NCBI GenBank assembly: GCA_964564545.1
Contig: CAZMBP010000048.1
Coordinates: forward strand, 1-64,000
Length of the DNA stretch: 64,000 bases
Source: CAJQQY01 sp964564545
GTDB taxonomy: Bacteria; Bacteroidota; Bacteroidia; Chitinophagales; Saprospiraceae
Direction: 5' to 3'
A program made the position numbers and the translations under genes. Numbering within the stretch: the first letter of the stretch is position 1; every line of letters starts with the position of its first letter. The notes under the pieces are model-generated. The model was given only the letters and a program-made list of their open reading frames with translations, did no database searches and was not told the DNA's origin. Of the stretch, positions 54,256 through 63,519 are shown in pieces.

Positions 54256-54923
54256 GACAAATTTTCTATTCCTTTAACAATTTTTATACTTGAAGAAGTA
54301 CCTAATCTATCTGCTCCTGCTTCAATCATTTCCTCTGCTTTTTTTGTAGTTCTAATTCCTCCAGACGCTTTTATCTTAATTGAACTTGGAAGATTTTCTC
54401 TTAAAAACGCAACTACTTCTAGCGTTGCTCCTTCTCCATTAAATCCAGTTGAGGTTTTAACGTAATCAACTCCAACATCTGTGCAAATTTCGCAAAGTTT
54501 TTTTATTTCATTTTTGTTCAGAAGCCCTGTTTCAAGAATCACTTTGATTATTTTTCCCTTCATTTGAGTGGCAAGAGCAACTGTTTTGATGTCGTTATGT
54601 ACATAATTCCAATCTCCACTTTTTACAGCGCTTACATTAATCACGACATCTAATTCATCCGCTCCATCATCAATTGCTTTTTGAATCTCAGAAGCCTTAG
54701 ATGGCGTAGCTGAATATCCTAAAGGAAACCCAATGACTGTTGCAATTTTTACATCACTACCTTTTAGTAACATAGAGGCGTTTCGTACAAAATACGGAGG
54801 CACACAAACAGCATAAAAATTATAGGTTTCCGCCTCGCTACACAGTTTTTTAATATCTGTGTTCTTGGTGTCGATCTTGAGCGTCGTGTGATCTATATGA
54901 TCAGGTAGTTGTTTCTCGTTCAC
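54252..54923 (-). CDS. deoC: Deoxyribose-phosphate aldolase
   Basis: TIM-barrel class I aldolase splitting 2-deoxyribose-5-phosphate to acetaldehyde and glyceraldehyde-3-phosphate in nucleoside breakdown. The Schiff-base Lys is in VDYVKTSTGF and the second Lys in IKIKASGGIRT; the front half shows VIGFPLGY and ELDVVIN. 223 residues, full length. Its stop overlaps the SPOR gene start. Confidence 0.95.
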   Translation of the reverse strand: MNEKQLPDHIDHTTLKIDTKNTDIKKLCSEAETYNFYAVCVPPYFVRNASMLLKGSDVKIATVIGFPLGYSATPSKASEIQKAIDDGADELDVVINVSAVKSGDWNYVHNDIKTVALATQMKGKIIKVILETGLLNKNEIKKLCEICTDVGVDYVKTSTGFNGEGATLEVVAFLRENLPSSIKIKASGGIRTTKKAEEMIEAGADRLGTSSSIKIVKGIENLS

Positions 54924-55042
54924 CGTTTTCTCTTTTTGATTTTTTTTAAAATTGGATTCTTAATAATAGTATGTTTGAAGTATTATGGGCTGCTCTGCAA
55001 GATAAAAATTCTAAGTTAGACTAACGTGTTTTGGAAAAAAAA

Positions 55043-55074
55043 AGGTCTAAAAGTTTTAAAAAACCTTTAGACCT
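55043..55074 (-). terminator. Terminator of the MoxR ATPase gene
   Basis: Hairpin AGGTCTAAA / TTTAGACCT (55043-55051, 55066-55074) with A and T runs on both sides; 25 bp past the gene end. Confidence 0.8.
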
Positions 55075-55098
55075 TTTTTTAAAATTTGAAAAGCTAGA

Positions 55099-56070
55099 TT
55101 AGAACAAGCCTCTGATTACATCTTCTTCTGTAATTCCTTCCGCTTCTGCTTTATAATTTCTAACAATTCTATGTCTCAATACGTAATTTGCAATTGCTTG
55201 AACATCTTCAATATCTGGAGAATATTTTCCATTAATCGCTGCATGACATTTTGCTCCCAAAACTAAATATTGCGAAGCCCTTGGTCCTGCTCCCCACGAA
55301 ATATAATCATTCACTTCTTGAGTCGCCATTTTTGTATTTGGTCGAGTCTTAGATGCTAAACTTACGGCATATTCCAATACGTTATCAGCGATAGGAATTT
55401 TACGAATTAATTGTTGGAAAAATAAAATTTGCTCACCTGTTACGATGTTCTTCAAATCATATTTTGTCTGCTTAGTAGTTGCTTTTACTACTTCAATTTC
55501 CTCCTCATACGATGGATAGTCCAATGTAATATTGAACATAAATCTATCTAACTGTGCTTCTGGCAATGGATATGTTCCTTCTTGCTCAATTGGATTTTGC
55601 GTAGCTAAAACAAAAAAAGGAGAGGGTAAAATATGCCGAACTCCATTTACTGTAACTGAGCGTTCTTGCATTGCTTCCAAAAGTGCCGCTTGCGTTTTTG
55701 GAGGAGTACGGTTAATCTCATCTGCTAAAACGATATTAGCAAATAATGGTCCTTCAAAAAATTTGAAATGACGATCTTCGTCCAAAATCTCAGACCCAGT
55801 AATATCTGAAGGCATCAAATCGGGAGTAAACTGAATTCGTTTAAAACTTAAATCCAACACCTCTGAAATTGTACTTACCAATAAAGTTTTTGCCAAACCA
55901 GGTACTCCTACCAATAGACTGTGTCCATTACTAAATAAGGAAATAATCACCGCTTTGACAACATCTTCTTGACCAATGATTACTTTTGAAATTTCTGTGG
56001 AAAGCGCTTTGTAAGAACTCGCTAATGCATCTACTGCTTCTACATCTGTTTTATACTGTGGTTCTGTCAT
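55099..56070 (-). CDS. MoxR-family AAA+ ATPase
   Basis: 323 residues with Walker A GVPGLAKTLLVST, Walker B VLADEINRTPPKTQAALLEA, sensor ATQNPIEQEGTYPLPEAQLD and the arginine-rich C-terminal lid (NYVLRHRIVRNY). MoxR proteins act as chaperones, usually beside DUF58 and von Willebrand A proteins (the Bat aerotolerance operon in Bacteroidota). Here no such partner lies downstream in this window, and the upstream end is a 310-bp gap. Confidence 0.93.
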   Translation of the reverse strand: MTEPQYKTDVEAVDALASSYKALSTEISKVIIGQEDVVKAVIISLFSNGHSLLVGVPGLAKTLLVSTISEVLDLSFKRIQFTPDLMPSDITGSEILDEDRHFKFFEGPLFANIVLADEINRTPPKTQAALLEAMQERSVTVNGVRHILPSPFFVLATQNPIEQEGTYPLPEAQLDRFMFNITLDYPSYEEEIEVVKATTKQTKYDLKNIVTGEQILFFQQLIRKIPIADNVLEYAVSLASKTRPNTKMATQEVNDYISWGAGPRASQYLVLGAKCHAAINGKYSPDIEDVQAIANYVLRHRIVRNYKAEAEGITEEDVIRGLF

Positions 56071-56381
56071 TATCGTTTTTATATTTTTTTATTTAAAAAC
56101 CTCGTTCAAATTAAGGACATCTAAATTTCTAAGATGTCGCAAATTTATTAAAAAAATGCCAGATATGTAACGCTAAAATTGATGGCTTTGTTTCGCGTCA
56201 AATTGCCGACCTTTTAAAGTGAGATGTTGAGTATTGGGATGATGAGTATTGAGTATCGTAACCAGTAGTATTTCCAATACTAAAAATATAAAATCTCAAG
56301 TCTACATTTACTCTACCGAATAAAAAAGCAGCAACTAAAATCAATTAGTTACTGCTCCACATTTTTAGTTTTGCTCTTTTT
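56071..56381. other. Intergenic region (311 bp)
   Basis: Holds a stretch of near-repeats (TGATGAGTATTGAGTATCG, about 56220-56265) like other degenerate GAATATTGAAT-type runs in this window, and the terminator of the next gene at 56327-56356. No gene or RNA seen. Confidence 0.45.
56327..56356 (-). terminator. Terminator of the M48-like lipoprotein gene
   Basis: 11-bp stem with one mismatch (AGCAGCAACTA / TAGTTACTGCT), then T6 on the minus strand, 26 bp after the gene end. Confidence 0.72.
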
Positions 56382-57242
56382 TTATAGTCGATCTAAAACA
56401 TATTTTTGATAACCTCCATTGGATTTGAAATCTCCACAATCATCTCCTGAAGTAACTGGAAGATTAAGAATATAATCTACCTGATTTCTATAATCATAAG
56501 ATCTTCTTGTTTGCATCCATTTTGTATCTGCTTCGTCCAGATGATCTAGAATTGAAATAATTCCAGTTCTATCGAAAATGGAAGTTTGACAAATTAAGGA
56601 AACAGCCATTTCATCCATTTCACTTGTCATCGCTTCATCAAAATTTAGTTCCCCCAACATATTTGCCACATCTTCCAAAGTTGGAGAACCTGGTGGAGGT
56701 GGTATTCCTTGGACAAAATTATTTAAAGTCGTCGTATTAAATTCATTGATCAATCGATTCAATAAATATTTCTCATGCATCAAAGTCGCTTCGAAAGTCA
56801 AAATATAATATAACTCATATTCTTTCTCCAATGACTTCAATAAACCAGTAGAAAGGTAAAGATGTCCTCCTGGAGTAGTAAAAGCAGTTTTGACATCCTC
56901 TAAATCTAATATCGTTACTTGCCATTCTCGACTCCGATCCCAACGATCATCTGACGGAGATTGCCCATCTATTTTTAAAACATTATGAGCTTGATTATAT
57001 AATTTTTGAATATACCAATAAGTGGAGTCTGTTGGTGAACTGTATGATAAAACGGGAAAATTAACTGGATCAGCAGCAATTGCTATTCTCATTTGATCGC
57101 CCAACATTTCTCTTTTTTCTTTGGTAAATGTGCTTGGTGCGGGAACATCTTCTTTTCGACAAGAAGAAAAGGTTAGCAGTCCAATAATGAAGACTAGAAA
57201 AAAATAATTTTTTCTTACGGGTTTTGTGATTGTTTTTCTCAT
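56382..57242 (-). CDS. Lipoprotein resembling an M48 metalloprotease but lacking the zinc site
   Basis: I start at the Met of MRKTITKPVRKNYF (57242), which gives a proper signal segment and lipobox FSSC; the longer frame adds 28 unlikely residues. The middle resembles the core of periplasmic M48 proteases: VKTAFTTPGGHLYLSTGLLK, then the helix that should carry HExxH, and later SEMDEMAVSLICQTSIFDR, matching the region with the third ligand. At the HExxH position this protein reads FEATL (codons 56781-56795): both histidines are gone. It may be a pseudo-enzyme chaperone or scaffold. Family call is my reading, not a search result. Confidence 0.55.
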   Translation of the reverse strand: MRKTITKPVRKNYFFLVFIIGLLTFSSCRKEDVPAPSTFTKEKREMLGDQMRIAIAADPVNFPVLSYSSPTDSTYWYIQKLYNQAHNVLKIDGQSPSDDRWDRSREWQVTILDLEDVKTAFTTPGGHLYLSTGLLKSLEKEYELYYILTFEATLMHEKYLLNRLINEFNTTTLNNFVQGIPPPPGSPTLEDVANMLGELNFDEAMTSEMDEMAVSLICQTSIFDRTGIISILDHLDEADTKWMQTRRSYDYRNQVDYILNLPVTSGDDCGDFKSNGGYQKYVLDRL

Positions 57243-57561
57243 TATGTTGTTCAATAGTATTCTTAAAAATCGGTTTGAAAAGTTTACGTTACATGGGATT
57301 ATAATCGAACTTTTCGTGTTTGTCACAAACTAGTTACAAAAATCTGACCAAAAATCGTTAAAGAGGGAATAAATCAAAAAATATCTTTCATTCAAAACAC
57401 ATTGATTTTCAACGTATTAGTTAAAACAAAATACTAATACATGAAATAAAATCTTTATGAAAAATATATGAGGGTTTTTAACTACATGAAGAGGTAGAGG
57501 AGGTCACATAAAATCAATAATGGAGGTTGAAAGTTAAATTGGGAGAGAAATAAAATTCAAT
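57243..57561. other. Intergenic region (319 bp)
   Basis: AT-rich DNA upstream of the lipoprotein gene and past the adenine deaminase stop. No convincing promoter match, hairpin or small gene. Confidence 0.4.
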
Positions 57562-59196
57562 TTAAACCTTTTTTGGGACAAAAACAGGTGTGAATTTAAA
57601 TTCTTTTCCATCAAATAAACCTTTATCACTCAATTTTAATTGAGGTATAACCAAAAGTGCCATAAATGATAAGGTCATAAAAGGTGCAGTCAAAGTACAT
57701 CCTAATCTATTTTTCACAAAAGAATCAATTTCAGAATAGGCGCTGGCAGTCTCATATCCATCTGCATTGGTCATAATTCCTGCGATAGGCAAAGGCAACA
57801 CTTTTTCTTCATCTTCACCGACAGCTGAAACTCCTCCTTGATTTTCGATAATCAAATTTACTGCTCGACAAAGTGATTCGTCATCAGTTCCAACTGCAAT
57901 AATATTATGTGAGTCGTGTCCGACACAGGAAGCGATGGCTCCTTTTTTCAAATTAAAATTATTGATAAATGCAATAGCAGGAGAATCATTTTGATAGCGA
58001 TTGACGACTGTCATTTTCAAATTATCATTTTCCAAGTCAGAAATGGCAAAACCGTTTTCTGTTTTTGTTTTGGAAAAAAAACTTTCTGTTACAATTTCTC
58101 CATCAATAGCTTTGATGACTTGAATTTGATCTGATTTTGCTTCCAATTGAAAATCTTTGGTTGATTTCTTTTCTGTAAAAAAATTATTGATGATTTCAGA
58201 TTCGACAGGTTGGATAAAACTTTTACCTTCTTCAGCAACTAATTCACCATTGATATAAGTTGCTTTTACTTTAAAATTTTCGAGGTCATGAACCAAAATA
58301 AAATCTGCATCATCTCCAACTTTCATTTGTCCAACATCCAAATTATAATGTTTGACAGGATTGATACAAGCAGCTTGTAATACATCGAAAATATCACACC
58401 CTTTCGCCACCGCTCGCGCTGCTAATTGATTAATATGTCCTTCGATCAAATCATCAGGATGCTTATCATCCGAGCAAAACATCATTCGGTCAGCATGCTT
58501 CGGCAACAAACCAATCAAGGCTTCGAAGTTCTTTGCCGCACTTCCTTCTCGAATCAAAATCTTCATACCCATTTCTAATTTGCCCAAAGCTTCTTCGTAA
58601 GTAAAACATTCATGGTCGGTAGAAATTCCAGCGGAAATATATTTTTTAGCATCTTCTCCCATCAAACCTGGCGCATGTCCATCAATTGGTTTTCCATATT
58701 TTTTAGCTACTTCTATTTTTGCCATTACCTCTGCATCTTCGAAAAGTACACCTGGATAATTCATCATTTCTGCTAAATATTTGATGTCTGGATTTTGCAT
58801 CATCTCTTCAATTCCATCAACTCCAATGACCGCGCCTGCCGTTTCAAAACTTGTCGCTGGCACGCATGAAGGTGCTCCGAAATTAAATTTAAGTGGAACT
58901 TGTTTTCCATTTTTTATCATAAAATAAACACCTTCGATTCCCATCACGTTTGCTATTTCATGTGGATCAGAAACTGTCGCAACAGTTCCATGAGTAACTG
59001 CCATTCGTGCAAATTCAGATGGCACCAGCATCGAACTTTCAATATGAACATGCGCATCAACAAATCCTGGAAGGAGAAATAAATCACTTTCGCCTTCTTT
59101 CTTTTCGATGCTTTTTATTTTTCCATTTTCGATAATTACTTCTCCGAAGTAGATTTGACGATTGGGAATGTCGACGATGTTTGCAGAAATATTCAT
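57562..59196 (-). CDS. ade: Adenine deaminase
   Basis: Amidohydrolase converting adenine to hypoxanthine for purine salvage. Metal ligands in FVDAHVHIESSMLVPSEF and in the later GHAPGL and STDHECFTYEEA; C-terminal domain with GHDSHNIIAVGTDDESL, diagnostic of the Ade type. 544 residues from the Met of MNISANIVDIPN (59196). The frame can be extended to a TTG at 59256, but those extra codons lie in a REP-like repeat and are probably not translated. Confidence 0.93.
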   Translation of the reverse strand: MNISANIVDIPNRQIYFGEVIIENGKIKSIEKKEGESDLFLLPGFVDAHVHIESSMLVPSEFARMAVTHGTVATVSDPHEIANVMGIEGVYFMIKNGKQVPLKFNFGAPSCVPATSFETAGAVIGVDGIEEMMQNPDIKYLAEMMNYPGVLFEDAEVMAKIEVAKKYGKPIDGHAPGLMGEDAKKYISAGISTDHECFTYEEALGKLEMGMKILIREGSAAKNFEALIGLLPKHADRMMFCSDDKHPDDLIEGHINQLAARAVAKGCDIFDVLQAACINPVKHYNLDVGQMKVGDDADFILVHDLENFKVKATYINGELVAEEGKSFIQPVESEIINNFFTEKKSTKDFQLEAKSDQIQVIKAIDGEIVTESFFSKTKTENGFAISDLENDNLKMTVVNRYQNDSPAIAFINNFNLKKGAIASCVGHDSHNIIAVGTDDESLCRAVNLIIENQGGVSAVGEDEEKVLPLPIAGIMTNADGYETASAYSEIDSFVKNRLGCTLTAPFMTLSFMALLVIPQLKLSDKGLFDGKEFKFTPVFVPKKV

Positions 59197-59238
59197 GTCT
59201 TTCTTTTTTTTTGTATGACTATTCTTGGAATAGTTCAA

Positions 59239-59296
59239 CGTAAAACGACTTTCCAAGTCGTTGCAAAAAAGTAACGACTTGGAAAGTCGTTTTACG
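59239..59296. repeat. REP/BIME-like pair of GTAR-hairpin units
   Basis: Perfect 24-bp inverted repeat (59239-59262, 59273-59296) with a 10-nt spacer. Each unit reads GTAA then AACGACTTTCCAAGTCGTT, itself a palindrome. Same length and layout as the copy at 21079-21136. Confidence 0.78.
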
Positions 59297-59298
59297 GA

Positions 59299-62013
59299 TT
59301 ATTTTAAAAAATCATGGAGTGCGGCAATGCATTTTTCTTTGTCAAAATACCATGCACTAAATGGTAATGTAAATGTACTCAATCCTACTCGTTCCAACAT
59401 TCTCCATCTTTCGATTGGTAATGCAGTTTCAAATTCTCCAGGGAATCCGATTAAATCTATGCAAAATGTTTTGCCTTCATGAACGACAACCAAATCAATT
59501 TCTGTCCCTGCAATTGGAAAAGCAACATGCCATTCCTCAATTCCAAATGAACAAATGCTTTCTATCACCTCTTCTAAAAAAGTATCAACTTTTTTCTGAT
59601 TTAAATATGTCGGAGCACTCGCATTATTATTTTTTAATCCATAAATAAATCTAGCAATTAAACTATCATTTTTAATTTTTTCAGACGAAAAAGAAATAAA
59701 AACATGTTGTAAAGAACGAGCTCGTGTGATGCTTACATTAAAAACATCTTCCCGATTTAAATAATTAAATGCAGCAGGATGACTTTCATTATCCAAAGCA
59801 AAAGAGAGAAACATTATTTCTTTTTCTTCACCTTGAAACACAAAAGGTGTCCCAATCAAAATATCATGTCGTTCCAATTCCTCTGCTGAAAAAAGTTTTA
59901 AAATTCGACGTTGCAAATAATCAACTTGATCGCGAAAAGGGGAAAGGATTCCTATACTTTGACAAATACTTTTATTCAAATTTTTCTCTTCATCAATAAT
60001 TGCTTTTACTTTTTCCAAGATTGAATCTGCTTCTTTTTTATTGTACCCAGTTTTAGTTCGTTGACCATTTATCGGATGCAAAAATGCATGCTGACGTAAA
60101 AGTGTAGCAGGACAAGCAGTCATCACATCCAATTTTCCATCATAAAAATGTGTGTTACTAAATTGAATGATGTCAGGCATGCTTCGAAAATGTTCATTCA
60201 AAAAATGAACTTGCTTTTGACTTTTGATCGAATCAGAAACCATGTCGAGTAAACTTTGACTTCGATAATCCAATTGCTCTGCATCTCGATTTCCAACTCC
60301 AAATTGTTCAATCAATTGATTCTGTTTTGTGTGAGAAAGAAAAGACATGTGGCGCAATTGTTTGGGGTCGCCAACGATGACCGCAGACTTACCTCTTTGC
60401 AAAATCGGTAAGGAACTCGCAATGTCGCATTGAGTTGCTTCATCAATGATCACTACATCAAAAAGTTCTTTTTGCAACGGAAGGACTTTGTTAATATCAG
60501 TCGAATTAGCCACCCAAATCGGCAATGCTTTTAAAACTTTGGCAAAATTAATCTCTTCAAAAATGGATTCTTTCCGATTGCCCGTTCTTGCTTTGAAGGC
60601 TTTTACCAAAGCTTGCATTTCGGTTCTCGATTTATTTAAAGCTTCGTTCAAAAATTGATAAAATCGAAGTTGGATTAATTTTTTCAAGTTTTTATTTCTT
60701 TGCCGTAATTCATTTTCAAGCAAAAACATTTTTTTCCAAAGTGGAATTTCTTTCTCAAATTTATTGGTTAAGAAATACATTTTGACTTTTTGAAAAAAGG
60801 ATTCTTGATATTGAAATAAAAAATCACCTCTTTCGATTTCCGTTTTGGTTCGCGCATTAATTTTCTTTTCAAGTGCAGCGAGAATTTTGATTTGCTTTTT
60901 TACTTTTTTAAAAAGTAGGTTAGTTTCTTTCCTTGAAGTTTCCACAAGTCCAATTCCTCGCAATAAATTTTCTAACCTCTTTTGGAGAATCTTTTTATAA
61001 TCTTTCTTCCCCGCACGAACAACAATACCATCTAAACCGAAATCCTTTTCAATTTTATCAGCTACCACATTCCCCGCTTGATTATTTTTAGATGAAATCA
61101 AAACTGATTTCCCTTGACTCATCAATTCAACAGCCAAAGCTGCAATGGTAAATGATTTGCCAGTTCCTGGAGGTCCGATCGCTAAAGTCAAATGGTTGGA
61201 GAAAGTAGACTGTAAAATGTTTTCTTGACTTTTGTTCAAAACGATCGGAACAGTTAAGTCGATTTTTTTTGCAAAGAAATTTTTCTTTTGTGCTCCAAAA
61301 ATTTCATTTAATGGAGTGGAAAAATCATTTACTTCAGACATTTTTTCCAACTCATTTAAAATACCTCGCGAACCAGTTGGTTTATTTAGCATCGCAATTC
61401 CGCAAGCAGGGACAATGACAAATGGGGATTTTTCTTTTCTTTCTTTTTGTAAATCCTTCAACATGTTGTCTGTCCAAAGATTTGGATAGTTTTCAATTTT
61501 AGAAAAATCTAATTTTGGAAAAAACTCTTTTAGCGTTTTTTCAATTTCAAAAACTTGATCAAATTGGATGAATCCTTTCGGTAATTTTTGAGTAAGATTT
61601 TCTAGGAGTCCTGGTTGAATATTTTCAGCAGCTTGGAGAATGGCTGGGTTGATGATTGGATTTTCGGCATCAATAGAAATATAAAAAATCTCGTTCTCAA
61701 CTTTTCTCTCTACTTGATGCAAATAAAGAGGCGCAACTATGTTTTGTTTTTTTCCAGCAACGATCATTTCACCAAACATAAAAAAGGAGCAACAATACAA
61801 TGCTTTTTCTTTGGAGTAAACAGCAAGACGCTGATCTACTTTTTCGCCCCAAACTGTTGGGACTGGAAATTCTAACATTTTTCCTTGGAGTAATTCTGCA
61901 CTTTTTAAGACAAGTGGAAACTCTACTTTTGCACTATAAAAATTAAGTAAACTAATCGCTCGGTAATCCGATTGATAGCATGACTTAAAATAATTAACAA
62001 GCGCTTTTTGCAT
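59299..62013 (-). CDS. UPF1/Dna2-like SF1 helicase with C-terminal Vsr-type nuclease-like domain
   Basis: 904 residues. N-terminal domain (1-230) of unknown type. SF1 helicase core: Walker A IGPPGTGKSFTIAALA near residue 275, a lysine-rich insertion (about 330-480), DEAD-box-like IIDEATQCDIASSLPIL, motif III GDPKQLRHMSF, motif IV ILSPFRDQVDYL, motif V TPFVFQGEEKEIM, motif VI NVSITRARSLQHVF. The last 90 residues (FPIAGTEIDLVVVHEGKTF, CIDLIGFPGEFE, ERWRMLERVG) resemble the REase_MTES_1575/Vsr fold often at the end of such helicases. Role in repair or phage defence is open. No partner genes nearby. Confidence 0.82.
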   Translation of the reverse strand: MQKALVNYFKSCYQSDYRAISLLNFYSAKVEFPLVLKSAELLQGKMLEFPVPTVWGEKVDQRLAVYSKEKALYCCSFFMFGEMIVAGKKQNIVAPLYLHQVERKVENEIFYISIDAENPIINPAILQAAENIQPGLLENLTQKLPKGFIQFDQVFEIEKTLKEFFPKLDFSKIENYPNLWTDNMLKDLQKERKEKSPFVIVPACGIAMLNKPTGSRGILNELEKMSEVNDFSTPLNEIFGAQKKNFFAKKIDLTVPIVLNKSQENILQSTFSNHLTLAIGPPGTGKSFTIAALAVELMSQGKSVLISSKNNQAGNVVADKIEKDFGLDGIVVRAGKKDYKKILQKRLENLLRGIGLVETSRKETNLLFKKVKKQIKILAALEKKINARTKTEIERGDFLFQYQESFFQKVKMYFLTNKFEKEIPLWKKMFLLENELRQRNKNLKKLIQLRFYQFLNEALNKSRTEMQALVKAFKARTGNRKESIFEEINFAKVLKALPIWVANSTDINKVLPLQKELFDVVIIDEATQCDIASSLPILQRGKSAVIVGDPKQLRHMSFLSHTKQNQLIEQFGVGNRDAEQLDYRSQSLLDMVSDSIKSQKQVHFLNEHFRSMPDIIQFSNTHFYDGKLDVMTACPATLLRQHAFLHPINGQRTKTGYNKKEADSILEKVKAIIDEEKNLNKSICQSIGILSPFRDQVDYLQRRILKLFSAEELERHDILIGTPFVFQGEEKEIMFLSFALDNESHPAAFNYLNREDVFNVSITRARSLQHVFISFSSEKIKNDSLIARFIYGLKNNNASAPTYLNQKKVDTFLEEVIESICSFGIEEWHVAFPIAGTEIDLVVVHEGKTFCIDLIGFPGEFETALPIERWRMLERVGLSTFTLPFSAWYFDKEKCIAALHDFLK

Positions 62014-62105
62014 TATGAAAAAATTAGATAAAAATTTTTGTGTAAAAAAACTTTAAAATATTTATAAAAGGGTAATTTTCGGAATTAAAATTTTTAATTT
62101 AAAAA

Positions 62106-63461
62106 ATGAACTTCAACGAATTTCTTCAACAAGTACTTTTTAACGTTGGCACTCATGAAGTGACTACGAGACAGCTCATTAGTTGGGGGATTGTTTTGAT
62201 CGTTACGTTTGTGGTTTATCAATTATCCATTAAAAAACTTTTACCAAAATATTTCGCTCAAGAAAAATATGTTCTTCGTGATAATTCTAAAATAGTAAGA
62301 AGTATCCGAAATATTTTTGCCTTGATTGCAATGATTGGAACTGTTTGGGCACTAGAAATTGATTTTCTTCTACACCAAATGCAGAGTGTGGATATTCGAG
62401 TTTCGACTATTTTGTATGCATTGACGATTTGGCAAGTGGCAGGGTTATTAGATTGGATAGCGTCGAAAGTTTTAGTTTATAATTATCATCGGAGTCGAAA
62501 TGATTTAGACTACAAAACTTCCGTAGAAAAATATGCAAAAGAAACCAGTAGTAATGCAGGAAACTTAGTACACCTAGTGGTTTATGCAGTTGCTGTTTTT
62601 TTAGTTCTACAAAATTTTAATTTAGAAAGTTATACTGTTGTCGATTTAACAAATACTCAAATTAGAGTTTCAGATATTCTTGAAGCTATTTTAATTATTT
62701 TGACTGCGCGGTTGATTTTTTGGATGGTAACTCAATTGGTTTTGTACCGATATTACAAACGAAGTCAGATTGATTCGGGCTCCCAGTATGCGATTAATCA
62801 GCTTTTGAAATATGTCATTTATACGATGGCTTTGTTGTGGGCAATTTCTAGTTTGGGAATTGAGATGACTGTTCTCTGGGGTGGTGCTGCGGCGCTTTTG
62901 GTTGGAATTGGTTTGGGATTGCAACAAACCTTTAATGATTTCTTTTCCGGGATTGTATTGTTATTTGAGCGATCTGTTGAGATTGGACATGTGTTGAATA
63001 TTGGAGGAATGGTAGGTACTGTTCAGGAAATAGGTTTGAGAACTTCATTGATTGAAACGAGAGACAACATCACAGTCGTTGTTCCGAATTCCAAATTGGT
63101 TACTGATAATGTTATCAATTGGAGCCATTTGGATGAAAAAGTGAGATTCCAAATTAATGTTGGAGTCGCTTATGGTTCAGATACAAAGTTGGTTAAAAAC
63201 ATTCTTTTAAAAGTCGCTTCGGAACATCCCGAAATTGTCGAACATCCAAATCCTTTTGTTCGATTTACAAATTTTGGAAATTCATCTTTAGATTTTGAAT
63301 TGCATTTTTTCTCTAGAAATTTTATTCGAATAGAAGATGTGAAAAGTGATTTGCGATTTGAAATTGATCATGCATTTAGGGAGAATAATGTGGAGATTCC
63401 GTTCCCACAAAGGGTGGTTTGGATGAAGGGAAATCAGGAAGAAAAAAAGGAAGAATCTTAA
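62106..63461 (+). CDS. MscS-family mechanosensitive channel
   Basis: 451 residues: N-terminal membrane spans (about 25-45, 70-90, 100-118, 150-170, 190-215, 235-252), then the pore helix GGAAALLVGIGLGLQQTFND and FFSGIVLLFERSVEIGHVL of the MscS beta domain, then the cytoplasmic vestibule to IPFPQRVVWM. Larger than E. coli MscS (286), with three extra N-terminal spans. Likely releases solutes on osmotic downshock. Confidence 0.9.
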   Translation: MNFNEFLQQVLFNVGTHEVTTRQLISWGIVLIVTFVVYQLSIKKLLPKYFAQEKYVLRDNSKIVRSIRNIFALIAMIGTVWALEIDFLLHQMQSVDIRVSTILYALTIWQVAGLLDWIASKVLVYNYHRSRNDLDYKTSVEKYAKETSSNAGNLVHLVVYAVAVFLVLQNFNLESYTVVDLTNTQIRVSDILEAILIILTARLIFWMVTQLVLYRYYKRSQIDSGSQYAINQLLKYVIYTMALLWAISSLGIEMTVLWGGAAALLVGIGLGLQQTFNDFFSGIVLLFERSVEIGHVLNIGGMVGTVQEIGLRTSLIETRDNITVVVPNSKLVTDNVINWSHLDEKVRFQINVGVAYGSDTKLVKNILLKVASEHPEIVEHPNPFVRFTNFGNSSLDFELHFFSRNFIRIEDVKSDLRFEIDHAFRENNVEIPFPQRVVWMKGNQEEKKEES

Positions 63462-63477
63462 AATTTTAATTGAAAGG

Positions 63478-63509
63478 AGCGGTGTTAGCGCTCGAGCGCT
63501 AACACCGCT
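63478..63509. repeat. Perfect 32-bp palindrome between mscS-like gene and mutL
   Basis: Two 16-base halves with no spacer; each half reads AGCGGTGTTAGCGCTC. GC-rich in an AT-rich intergenic. It lies between the convergent genes and may act as a terminator, but only a short, interrupted T-rich stretch follows it. Confidence 0.65.
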
Positions 63510-63519
63510 TATTATATTT

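Noticed and set aside
57243..57326. Longer N-terminus for the M48-like lipoprotein
   Set aside because: It would bury the lipobox signal peptide 28 residues inside the protein.
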